A stretch of 64,000 nt of DNA from a bacterium (GTDB lineage Bacteria > UBP14 > UBA6098 > B30-G16): contig JAUWMV010000002.1 of NCBI GenBank assembly GCA_030613005.1, positions 62,001 to 126,000 of the forward strand. Reading direction: 5' to 3'. Of this stretch, positions 18,749 through 28,400 are shown piece by piece. The notes under the pieces are model-generated. The model was not told where the DNA came from and did no database searches. It saw only the letters and a program-made list of their open reading frames with translations. The position numbers were made by a program, and so were the translations under genes. Position 1 is the stretch's first letter, and the number at the start of each line of letters is the position of its first letter.

Positions 18749-19899
18749 GAAAAGTGCTAAATAAATATTCTTTAATTATAATCTCTCTTATTATCATAAT
18801 ATTCTTTGTGCAATCTGATAGTTCAATGTGGAGCAAGACGAAGGCTTTAACACGCTTAACAGCAAAAAAGATATTGAACTATGGTCTTTCGATGCATGAA
18901 GCTATGTGGTATAAAAAAATAGTCGATGGTTCTGTTCAATGCGAACTTTGTCCTTTTAGGTGCATTATTGAGCCGGGTGAACGAGGCATTTGCAAAGTTA
19001 GAGCAAATATTTCTGGTAAATTACGAGCACTAACGTATGGAAAACCGGTTGCAATACATATCGATCCAATTGAAAAAAAACCACTTTTTCACTTCCAACC
19101 AACAAGCAATTCATATTCAATTGCCACTGTGGGTTGTAATCTTGCATGTAATTACTGCCAGAACTGGACAATTTCTCAAACTGCTCCAGAAGACACGAAA
19201 CCTTATTCTTTAACTCCCCGTGAAATCGTTAATCAAGCTACCATTAAAGGATGTTCCTCAATTTCCTATACTTATTCTGAACCCATAATATTTTTCGAAT
19301 ACATGTATGATATTTCAGTCTTAGCTCATAAAGTTGGCTTAAAAAATGTCTTGGTTACGTGCGGATATATTAACGAAAAACCGTTAAGACAATTGGCAAA
19401 GGTTTTAGACGCTGCAAATGTCGATCTAAAAGGACCTGAAAGTTTCTATAGAGAATTTACAAAATCATCGAGGAATCCTGTATTACAAACACTAAAAATC
19501 CTTCAAGAAGAAGGAGTTTGGATTGAAATTACTAATCTTATAATTCCAAACGCCAACGATAATCCGGAAGATATAAGGGAGATGTGCATTTGGATTGCAG
19601 AATCATTAGGGGTAGATGTACCTCTTCATTTCTCAAGATTTCATCCAAATTTCAAACTTACTGACCGACCACCAACACCAGGAAAAACACTAAAGATGGC
19701 AAGAGAAATTGCTTTAGATGTGGGTTTATTATATGTCTATATAGGCAATGTACCTGGAACAGAGGGTGAAGATACATATTGCCCCATAACTGGGAAGAAA
19801 GTAATTGACAGAATGGGCTTCTGGGTTACCGATTATAAGCTTGATTCAAATGGCAGGACTCCAGCAGGAGCTATTATTCCAGGCGTTTGGAAACATTAG
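18745..19899 (+). CDS. amrS: AmmeMemoRadiSam-system radical SAM enzyme, membrane-anchored
   Basis: 384 residues. Radical SAM core with the cluster motif CNLACNYC (CX3CX2C) and the AmrS-type N-terminal cysteine signature CELCPFRC..GERGICKVR. The C-terminal part ends with PGTEGEDTYCP, also typical. Unlike plain cytosolic relatives, residues 9-25 form a hydrophobic span, predicting a membrane anchor or signal. The partner families Memo and AMMECR1 are not in the window. Translationally coupled (ATGA) to the GT-C gene and last in the operon, so it may act in the same envelope pathway; that link is inference. A PflA-like activase is the other annotation often given to such proteins. Confidence 0.85.
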   Translation: MRKVLNKYSLIIISLIIIIFFVQSDSSMWSKTKALTRLTAKKILNYGLSMHEAMWYKKIVDGSVQCELCPFRCIIEPGERGICKVRANISGKLRALTYGKPVAIHIDPIEKKPLFHFQPTSNSYSIATVGCNLACNYCQNWTISQTAPEDTKPYSLTPREIVNQATIKGCSSISYTYSEPIIFFEYMYDISVLAHKVGLKNVLVTCGYINEKPLRQLAKVLDAANVDLKGPESFYREFTKSSRNPVLQTLKILQEEGVWIEITNLIIPNANDNPEDIREMCIWIAESLGVDVPLHFSRFHPNFKLTDRPPTPGKTLKMAREIALDVGLLYVYIGNVPGTEGEDTYCPITGKKVIDRMGFWVTDYKLDSNGRTPAGAIIPGVWKH

Positions 19900-19944
19900 A
19901 TATACTAAAAAAAAGTTAACATTTATTCAATCCTTTTGCTATTC

Positions 19945-20370
19945 TCATACATCAAGTTTCCATAGCTTTAATCCTGTATATTCGTCATTCGATCGAAGAA
20001 TTGAATCTTTGTGCCAAGTTGAAACTATAATCTCGCCAGTTATAGAAATTTCGCCATCGAACAAATGCCCACCGATAACTTGAAAATCAGGATTTCCTAA
20101 AACAACGTGAATGTGAATAATAGGTTCGTCTATATACACAATATTACCGTTCAATGCGAGCAACTCAAACCCACCCTCAAATCTTTTTCGTAAATATTTG
20201 TTACATCCTAAATCAAAATAACCCAATTCAGCCCATAATAATGCACCAATCCCGTTAATAGAACCACCAATCTTATTATCGATCGCAAACTGCTTCAACG
20301 CATTAATGAGATTATCCCCTTTAGAAAGAACAATCGCCCATTTATTTCCATCAATATGTTTATAATACAT
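19945..20370 (-). CDS. DUF296/PPC-domain protein
   Basis: 141 residues made of one PPC (DUF296, PD1-like) domain. Seen: the N-terminal WAIVLSKGDNLINALKQFA, GSINGIGALLWAELGYFD, and the histidine segment IIHIHVVLG with HLFDGEIS, a metal-site-like pattern known in bacterial homologues. The family forms trimers; in plants it occurs with AT-hooks and binds DNA, but here no AT-hook is present and the biochemical role is unknown. The ribosome site AAAAGGAG lies immediately after a terminator hairpin, so expression may depend on readthrough or on its own promoter. Confidence 0.85.
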   Translation of the reverse strand: MYYKHIDGNKWAIVLSKGDNLINALKQFAIDNKIGGSINGIGALLWAELGYFDLGCNKYLRKRFEGGFELLALNGNIVYIDEPIIHIHVVLGNPDFQVIGGHLFDGEISITGEIIVSTWHKDSILRSNDEYTGLKLWKLDV

Positions 20371-20374
20371 ATTT

Positions 20375-20414
20375 ACTCCTTTTATTAAAAAGGGGAGTCG
20401 AAAACCTCCCCTTT
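20375..20414 (-). terminator. Terminator hairpin overlapping a possible SD-sequestering hairpin
   Basis: On the minus strand AAAGGGGAG pairs with CTCCCCTTT (20414-20406 with 20397-20389, loop of eight) and is followed by a short T-run, which fits a terminator after the lipoprotein gene at 20471. The 3' half, ACTCC..TTTT, can instead pair with AAAAGGAGT (20383-20375), the ribosome site of the DUF296 gene. The two structures exclude each other. Confidence 0.65.
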
Positions 20415-20470
20415 GTTTTACAGAAAGAAATTTAATTAATATTGAATATCTTCTATAAGCGTATTAAAGC

Positions 20471-22186
20471 CTAACTTTCCTCCTCTTCTTCAACTTCTCT
20501 CTCGAAACCTCCAGTAAGGAAATAGAAAAGCTCAACATAATTATCAGTTACACTGCCATCGGAGTTATCCATGTAAAATGAAAGAAAAGCAGAATATGCT
20601 GACCGGAATCCATATGAAGCCCACCTTGTGACAATTGTCCGATAAATAAGGTTCGGTAACGTAGCAAGAGTATCAACACCTTCATAATATCCTGCTCTAA
20701 AAATCCTCTCAGAGTATGGAATTCCGAAACTGGATGGATATGTAGCAACTGCGTTAATATTTCTAATGTAATAATAATCGTTTTCGGCATTATATCCTGC
20801 TTTTGAGGTATCAACATGCATATCTGTGAAGTCTGAATTAGTGGCTTGAGCCCAATTCAATAAACCAGAACCTTCTTCTTCGTTTATCAATCCGAAAAGC
20901 AACAATAATTTAAGCTCAGTAAATAAACTACCTGCCCATCTTAAAATTCCATTACCTTCAAATATCACTCTTCCACCAATGAGTGCATATTTATATACTT
21001 CTTCAATCGATTCCTTAGTTAATCCCAAATCTAAAGGTCCTTTTTTGTGTATAATGTATATTATGCTATAATCTTTTAAATAATATTTGTTAATAGGAAG
21101 AGTAACCGCAGAAAAACTCTTTATTAATAACGTATCATATTCAAGATTTATGCCGGGATCATTTTTAACTGTATTTAAAATATTTTCGTAAAATCCGGGG
21201 ATTCTATCATCCCATCCACCTGGCAATGTGGATCCAACATAAATAAGAAGCATTTTATAATTGAATTTTCTTTTATACATATCATCGTAAATAGTAGTTT
21301 CTGAGGGATCGAAAGCAGGTTTCACACAATAAAATTCAAGTGTATCAGCTGCACCTGTATAAAATGCATCATCACGAACTTGAATTATAAATCTCCAATG
21401 CCCTGTTGGAATATTCTTTAGGATAGTTTTTTCAGATCTAACCCAGCCATCAGTCGAATCGAAACCTGCAAAAATAGAACCTAAAGTACTATCATCTGCA
21501 AGTGATGTTCTCGCGATAACGGTGGAATCGTCGAAGTTTTCAACCCACCAGTTATACTCTAATATAACGGAATTATCGGGGTCATGTGCTCTCCAAGTTA
21601 ATTCAACACCTTGCCATTCATAAGTAATATCATACAACATCCATATTGTATCTCGTTCTGTAAATGCAAGTGATTCCCGCACTATTACGCAACTATCTGG
21701 TGGTTGGTTTGTTCTATAGTATATTCTACACTCCGGGATAGAATATAAGCTTATTTCTGCATCGGATGTATCGATAGACCTAACGCAGAAGAGATGTTCA
21801 GTTATATCCTCACCATGTTCAAGAGAAAGGTATATTGTATCTCCTTCCCTATATGTTGACATCCATCTTATAAACCTACCAGTTTCCAATTCAACCGAGT
21901 CGGGAATTTCAACCTCACCTCTGTAATACTTCTCGTAAAGGTCAATATTACTACACTTTGACTTTGGGATATCAATATATTCATATCTAATAATTCGTCC
22001 GTCTTTATCGAAACCTTTCCATGCTAAGATGGGAGCATTACCCATAATAGAACTGTCAGGTGGAACATTATAGACTATAATTGAAGGTGGTTGTGGTTCA
22101 TGCCTAACTCCTTCATATCCACATCCGAATATCAATATCAACATCAAAAAAGCAACGCAAATGCTAAATTTGACAGATAGTTTCAT
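20471..22186 (-). CDS. Lipoprotein of unknown function in the TonB/PorV surface operon
   Basis: 571 residues with a lipoprotein signal (MLILIFGCG; Cys22). The N-terminal third has beta-rich, fibronectin-like segments (NAPILAWKGFDKDGRIIRYEY; YEWQGVELTWRAHDPDNS) that resemble Ig-like domains of other FCB surface proteins. The C-terminal half includes a GATase-like or Rossmann-like stretch (YKMLLIYVGSTLPGGWDDR, GGRVIFEGNG). No catalytic set recognised. The tail is strongly acidic (EVEEEEES). Last gene of a four-gene operon; 25 bases separate it from the PorV/PorQ-like gene. Probably an outer-membrane accessory of the receptor or secretion system. Confidence 0.75.
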   Translation of the reverse strand: MKLSVKFSICVAFLMLILIFGCGYEGVRHEPQPPSIIVYNVPPDSSIMGNAPILAWKGFDKDGRIIRYEYIDIPKSKCSNIDLYEKYYRGEVEIPDSVELETGRFIRWMSTYREGDTIYLSLEHGEDITEHLFCVRSIDTSDAEISLYSIPECRIYYRTNQPPDSCVIVRESLAFTERDTIWMLYDITYEWQGVELTWRAHDPDNSVILEYNWWVENFDDSTVIARTSLADDSTLGSIFAGFDSTDGWVRSEKTILKNIPTGHWRFIIQVRDDAFYTGAADTLEFYCVKPAFDPSETTIYDDMYKRKFNYKMLLIYVGSTLPGGWDDRIPGFYENILNTVKNDPGINLEYDTLLIKSFSAVTLPINKYYLKDYSIIYIIHKKGPLDLGLTKESIEEVYKYALIGGRVIFEGNGILRWAGSLFTELKLLLLFGLINEEEGSGLLNWAQATNSDFTDMHVDTSKAGYNAENDYYYIRNINAVATYPSSFGIPYSERIFRAGYYEGVDTLATLPNLIYRTIVTRWASYGFRSAYSAFLSFYMDNSDGSVTDNYVELFYFLTGGFEREVEEEEES

Positions 22187-22211
22187 TATTTCTCTCCTTA
22201 TTAATATCCCT

Positions 22212-23123
22212 TTAGAACATAAAATAGATGCTTACCCTATGCACATTATCTAGGTTTAACATATATGTAAATGAGTAATCTGCTCTTGCAACCAAACCAC
22301 CAAAAGCAAATTTAACCCCACCACCAAAAGCAAACCTTTCGGAATCGTGATTTTTGTAACCAACTCTGAGAAATCCCTTCTCCATGAAAGCATATTCTGC
22401 ACCCGTTTGAAACTTCTCCAGATTATCATTTGGATGACTTCCCTGCAAATTAAGAGTCAATCTATGATTATCGTTATTAATAATTTCGCCTGCTGCACCA
22501 AAATGGAAATTCATTGGAAGCGGATAGCTCTGATTCAATAATGTTAAATCAGGTCCAAAATTGGAAAGCATCATGCCAAGTCGAATATCCTTAAAGGCAG
22601 TTCTATAAATTGTGCCAATATCCATAGCCCAACCATGAGCATCAATATCAGCATAATATTCCCCAACATATTTAAAATTTAAACCCACAAAGAATCTGTC
22701 GGTAAGCGGTTTTGCATAAGTTACAGCAACTGCCAAATCACCAGCGGAGTATGTTCTCCCAGTGCCCTCAGGAAAGTAAGGTGTAGTTTCTAATTCGTTA
22801 AAACCAAACGTTAATGCTGATATACCAATAACTCCACCCATAGAAGGTATTGAGAAAGCAGCATACTCAATATTAATATCAGCAACCCACGAAATATGTG
22901 AGAATGCAAATTGCTTTGAATATTGATTAGCTAGTCCTGCAGGATTATAATAAATAGTGAATATGTCATCCGCTACTCCGATAAAAGAACCACCCATTCC
23001 CTCTGCTCTGGGTGATGGTGGAATTTCGAGAAATTGCCCAATAGACGTTCCCACTTTCTGTTGTCCGTATAGTAAAATGGGTACCAATATAACAAGGAAA
23101 GTCAACTTTTGGACTATATTCAT
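22212..23123 (-). CDS. PorV/PorQ-family outer-membrane barrel protein
   Basis: 303 residues with a signal peptide (cleaved near LLYGQQ). The mature start GTSIGQFLEIPPSPRAEGMG and IYYNPAGLANQ are characteristic of the PorV/PorQ and UPF0164 families, FadL-like barrels; PorV shuttles type IX cargo to its attachment complex. Beta-strand alternation continues to the C-terminal aromatic RVSIYFMF. Neighbours are a T9SS-sorted protein upstream and a lipoprotein downstream. A dedicated shuttle for its neighbour is possible but not shown. Confidence 0.83.
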   Translation of the reverse strand: MNIVQKLTFLVILVPILLYGQQKVGTSIGQFLEIPPSPRAEGMGGSFIGVADDIFTIYYNPAGLANQYSKQFAFSHISWVADINIEYAAFSIPSMGGVIGISALTFGFNELETTPYFPEGTGRTYSAGDLAVAVTYAKPLTDRFFVGLNFKYVGEYYADIDAHGWAMDIGTIYRTAFKDIRLGMMLSNFGPDLTLLNQSYPLPMNFHFGAAGEIINNDNHRLTLNLQGSHPNDNLEKFQTGAEYAFMEKGFLRVGYKNHDSERFAFGGGVKFAFGGLVARADYSFTYMLNLDNVHRVSIYFMF

Positions 23124-23166
23124 CGTACCTCCTTTAACACTATTTTAACAATACTATAAAATAGTA

Positions 23167-25440
23167 TTACTTTATTATTACAAATCTTCCTGTCTGTAAT
23201 TCGCCGGTATCTTTATCTTCAACACTGAAAATGTAAATACCGCTTGCAATCGACTGGCCATTTTTATTAATCAGGTTCCAATCATGAGACCCTATTATTA
23301 TATCCTTATTAGATTCATCGTGATTAAGTTTCTTCACAAGGTCGCCATCGAGAGTAAATATTCTTATTATACAGTTGCTAGGTAAATTAAAGAATCTAAT
23401 CTTCCTAGAATATTCGCTCCAAACACCTATAGCAGAATATTCCCAGAATTCCTTATAATCCCTATCAACTCTATATGGATTAGGAACAACTCTGACTTTT
23501 TTATCAGTAATATCAGATCCTCTGGGTGCAATGGCTCTCGCAGCATTGGTTTTATTGGATTCAAGGGAACCTAAATTTTCTGAGGGCAAACCGTAATCGT
23601 ACGATGTTACCACGATCCATTTCTCATCGCCGGGCAAAACATTTTTTATTGTATAATAGTACCACGTTTCACTATCTATAACTGTATCTGGTGGCATTCC
23701 AACGTTGTAATCATATGGCTCAGGAATTAAATCGACTGTTTCACCAGTGGGGTCACCGTCAGGAGTCAAAATATCGAGTGTATATTCATCTGGTATATCC
23801 ACAAGGGTATCTGAATATAATCCTTGATATACCCAATAAGTATCCCCTTCGGCACTAACTGAGTCGATAAATCTAACCATTTTGGTATAAACTAAAAAGT
23901 CTACTCTATCAAATTGCACTATCGGTACGTAAAAGCTTGCAATGTTTTCCTCCGCAACATAAATTCTATATCCTTCGAAATCTTTTATTTCAGTTATCGG
24001 ATCAGCAGCATCCTCTATACCTTCGCCTTTCCATAGAATCACCATTTCATAATTGGAAGTTATTACTTTGAATTTTGGCGGCGGAGGTGGTGTCGGACCT
24101 TTATACCCGTGATCATAAATTTCTTTCGACCAATAAGCAGTAAAGGCAAGATTATCGAAATTAAATCTTGGCCATTTCTCATCATCCGTCGTCAATTCTG
24201 GATTATTATGAAAGTTCTCCCCAACAAGAAATGCTATAACTACATTAACTGTTTCATCCGGCTCAATATTTATTGGACCAAAGGAAAGCAAAAACCTTGT
24301 ATCATATCCGTCTTTTAAAGTAGGCCAAACTTGATCACTAACAGGACATGGTGCCCAAATTGGGTCATCCTTTTTCTCTTTAATATCGGTTTGATTAAAG
24401 TCAAATTCTTTATTCGACATAATTTTATATTTATTAATATCACCTTCTGGCGTACCAATAAATCCTAACCATGTACTACATGGACCCCAATCGTATGTTT
24501 CATTTGAATTAGATATCCACCAATTGTAAGAATACTCAAGTGAATCGAGCCCAAAATCCCCTGGAGCTTTAAGGACACGGACAGCCATCGCTCCAGTAGG
24601 ACTTCTGTTCGTGAATTTTCCATCCTCAGGATCTCCATCATTGTCAGCAATCCATGCCAATTTAATCGGTATATCTTCATTGGTAACCTGTCTATGATAA
24701 TTCTCAATAAATCCCGTAACATCATCCTGAGCATATTGTGGAGTTGTAACGTGACCGCAATCGCCATCAATATAAATTCCTATAAACATATCCTCGATAG
24801 TTCTTCTATCCTCGCGAATATTGATAAATAAATAATCTATAAAAACGAAATTTCTGGTATAATCATAACTCCATGAATAGCTCTCCTGATGAATCTTGAT
24901 CCCCAAAGGTCTATGCCTAAATGATGCTGGAACAACATTAGGATTTGTAATCGTATCTGTTAATTCAGCAATGTAATCCTGTTCTGAAACTGCTGTACTG
25001 TCATCAAAACTACTTCTCAAAATCATCGAGTCCGATTCATTATATCCCGGAAACATTTCATTATGGTCTCTCTCCCATCCATCCTCACCAACTGAAACGA
25101 GAGTGTCCCCCGCTATGACAGCTCCAAGCCATAATGCACCTTGAAAAAGATACTCTACACCAGAACCACCCGGGTATTCTGCAGATGATCTACAACGACC
25201 CGTTTCCCAGTCAATAGCACAACCTGGGTCCTCGTTACCGCGTTTTGAGCCGAAAAAACCGTAATTTGATACAGTAAAATATAATTCTCCAACACTGTGA
25301 GTCTTATAATCGAACATAGGCTTGTTCAAACGCATTGTTCGATAAAAAGCCTGATCAGATCTTCGCCAACTACCGAGATTGGTTGCAAAACTCATAGTTA
25401 AGAGAATCAGGATAATGGCTATTAAATATATCCTTTTCAT
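23167..25440 (-). CDS. Secreted protein with T9SS-type sorting domain
   Basis: 757 residues, signal peptide at the N-terminus (MKRIYLIAIILILLTMSFA). The body is beta-rich with many Asp/Gly turns; I do not recognise an enzymatic domain. A fibronectin-III-like region begins at PPPPPKFKVITSNYEMVILW with YRIYVAEE. The last 100 residues form the sorting domain: VVPNPYRV, FFNLPSNCIIRIFTLDGDLV, ASGIYIFSVE. This family (about 700-1000 residues, between a TonB receptor and a PorV/PorQ protein) appears repeatedly in FCB candidate phyla. 43 bases separate it from the barrel gene. Likely displayed at the surface with the receptor. Confidence 0.82.
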   Translation of the reverse strand: MKRIYLIAIILILLTMSFATNLGSWRRSDQAFYRTMRLNKPMFDYKTHSVGELYFTVSNYGFFGSKRGNEDPGCAIDWETGRCRSSAEYPGGSGVEYLFQGALWLGAVIAGDTLVSVGEDGWERDHNEMFPGYNESDSMILRSSFDDSTAVSEQDYIAELTDTITNPNVVPASFRHRPLGIKIHQESYSWSYDYTRNFVFIDYLFINIREDRRTIEDMFIGIYIDGDCGHVTTPQYAQDDVTGFIENYHRQVTNEDIPIKLAWIADNDGDPEDGKFTNRSPTGAMAVRVLKAPGDFGLDSLEYSYNWWISNSNETYDWGPCSTWLGFIGTPEGDINKYKIMSNKEFDFNQTDIKEKKDDPIWAPCPVSDQVWPTLKDGYDTRFLLSFGPINIEPDETVNVVIAFLVGENFHNNPELTTDDEKWPRFNFDNLAFTAYWSKEIYDHGYKGPTPPPPPKFKVITSNYEMVILWKGEGIEDAADPITEIKDFEGYRIYVAEENIASFYVPIVQFDRVDFLVYTKMVRFIDSVSAEGDTYWVYQGLYSDTLVDIPDEYTLDILTPDGDPTGETVDLIPEPYDYNVGMPPDTVIDSETWYYYTIKNVLPGDEKWIVVTSYDYGLPSENLGSLESNKTNAARAIAPRGSDITDKKVRVVPNPYRVDRDYKEFWEYSAIGVWSEYSRKIRFFNLPSNCIIRIFTLDGDLVKKLNHDESNKDIIIGSHDWNLINKNGQSIASGIYIFSVEDKDTGELQTGRFVIIK

Positions 25441-25476
25441 ATTTTCTCCCCTATTAATTATTTAATTTTTTTCTAT

Positions 25477-28400
25477 TTACCACGATAATTCTAATCCAAA
25501 TCTAATATCGGTAGGAGCAGACCAATTTCCAGGATTCTTGTCGTAATCGGTTCCGTGTAAAACATAAGTTTCATCGATTCCATCACCATCTTCATCCTTC
25601 CACTCCACCCAACTATAATCGGGTTTGCCAGTAGCACTATATACTCGAGTAACATTCATTTTATTTGTCATATTATCAACTTGAAAAAAGAACGAAGCAT
25701 CATAATTTCCAATTCTAAAACTCTTATTGAATTTCATGTCGAGTTTAAATTGAGCGGGCATCCTCAAAGCTCCGGTTCTCTCCCAAGCTTGCTCACCCGG
25801 CTTTATTTTGTATCTATAGTCCGGATTAAGAGAACTAGGAGTATAAGGCAAACCACTGCTCCAATTAAGAATAAAGCTAAGTGTCCAATGGTCAGGAAGT
25901 TTAAAACCTATTAAATTTGGATGCTCATCCTTTTTGACATTGAAAGTTAGGGTCGATTTCAAATAGTGGCGTTGGTCCCAATTAAGAGGAAGGTCTCTTA
26001 ATGGAATTGCAGTCTGGTTAAATAAAGCATCGTATCCGCTTCGGTCAGATGAACTTTTTCCGAATGCAAATGAATATGCATAATTAGTGTTAAGCGACCA
26101 ATAATCTGATAATCCTTTTTCAAGAGTAAATTCAAGACCCCTCGATCGAGCATAATCAGAATTAACATAGACAGATTGTTGTATAGGTCCAATTCTCAAC
26201 TGAGATGTATTAACAAGATCATAAATATCTTTATAGTAACCAGCAGCTTTTACAGTCCAAACTTTAGTAAATGCGTATGCAACACCAAGCTCATAGGCAA
26301 CAGTTTTTTCATATGAAAGATTAGGATTGCCTAATAATCTTCCAGCTGATGATCCCTGATTTGCTGTTTGATATAATTTGTCTAAACCGGGCAATTGGTA
26401 AAAATGCCCATAACTGAAGAATAGCTTAGATCTTTCAGTTATTGGATAACTCATACCAAGTCGAGGAGAAACCCGGAAAGCAGATTTTGCAACTCTTTTA
26501 TCCTCCTCATCCCACCATTGGCTTAATTCACTTTCTAATTCTCGCTGCATAGAATCGACAAGAATTTCCTTCGCCTGTAAGAACCAATCGAATCTAATAC
26601 CTATATTTGCGATTAGACCGCCATATTCCATTTTATCTTGAAGATAATATGCAAGAGACATAGGCGATCTAGTATAGAAGAACCTAAATACACCATGGTT
26701 AGGCCACGGCATGTTATCGGGAATACCATCGTAATATGACTCGGGATATTGTATCTCATTCATATTTAATTTCATGAATTGAATTTCAAATCCGCTTTTG
26801 ACCTGATTATTCCTATCTATCTGAGATGTAACATCGCCTTTAACCATAAAAACCTCAGATTTTCTTTTATGCCAAACAGCCCATTGCGAAAAACCTCGAT
26901 ACTGAAATCCAGAATAGGAATCATATTTTCTATTACCATTTCTATCGATATACAATTCGCTTGGGTAAACAGCTGATGGAAATTCTCCTTTATCACTCCA
27001 ATCGTCACAAACGAAATTAGGTGGGTCCCAATACCCGTTACCGTTAAGGTCTAGGAAAGGTTCACCATATTCACCAACATCATATTTCCCGTTACCGTTA
27101 GCATCAACATAATTGCACCAACCATCTCGGAAAGTCAACACACCATCCATGTTAATATCAATATATTCTCCTGGTTGTGGAATATCATCACCATTATTAT
27201 CCACCCACGTATATTCTTCAATTAAAGTTGTACCGGGCGTGTCGAAATACGACCCGAAAACGAACTCTCCGTAATCCTTTTTACCATTTCCATTTATATC
27301 AATCCATAATGTTTCCATAACAAAGGGAAAAGGTCCAATTCCTTTTAACAAATTCTCATAACTTATACCATAAGGAAAAGCATCGAGAAACGGCTCACCG
27401 TCCATGAATCTTTCACCCAAATAGAATACACCTCCTAATGGAGATCTAAAGTTTGTCATTCTCGGTTCAAAAACGCCATCTCGGTTCCAATCCCACCAAG
27501 GTTCCTCGCCAGGTTGAGGAGGAATTGAATCAACAGCAATTGTATCAATTCTTAAAACATTCTCTCTCGTTGCAGGATCTTTCCAAATAGTATCAACTCT
27601 TAAGACTAATGGTTGCCATGCTTCACCATAGTCATACATGCCGTTTCCGTTGGCATCCCACCAGGGCACTCTTATTTGTGGTTTCCCATCGTTATTAACA
27701 TCATACCAGTCATCCATATTGCGATATATAGTCGAGTCTGCATAGAAATCACCTGGACAAAGATCATTAGGTTTTTGAGTTGTACTAGAGGTTAAATATC
27801 CAATCCTTGCTTCATAGAAAGTTCTGGGAGAAACATTGTGCGTTAATGTTAAGTTAATCTGATGAGAATTATTTCTTATAATATACATAGAATTTGGCGT
27901 GTAATATAGACCCCAATCGAAATAACGGTATTTTTGCCAGTTTCCGGTATACGCCAATATAAGTTTCATTGCTGGTGAGATTTTTTGCTTTAGCTTGATC
28001 GTAGTTTCATAAGTATTTACTCTTCTCTCCGGAAAAAAACCATACCAGCCATACTTAACTTTATATGGACTATTAATTTCATCAAGAGTAGCCATTGGAG
28101 GACCACTTAAATCGAACGCTCTATTCAAAGGTAAACGACCATCATAATTTTCGCCACTTACAGAGATGAAATATGAAATTCTCTTGTCTCTTGGGAGTTT
28201 GAACCCTAACAAAGGGAAAAAATATGTTGAAATCGGCTCGGGACCGGATAATGACATATCAAGTTTATCGGAAAAAGAAGAGTGTTTATTCAGAGCATCA
28301 ATCCTAAAATTTGAGGTAGAATATCCAAAGGAACCCGACATTTTATTCGGGTCACCTTCTTTTGTAATAATGGAAACCACAGCAGAAAGAGCTCCACCAT

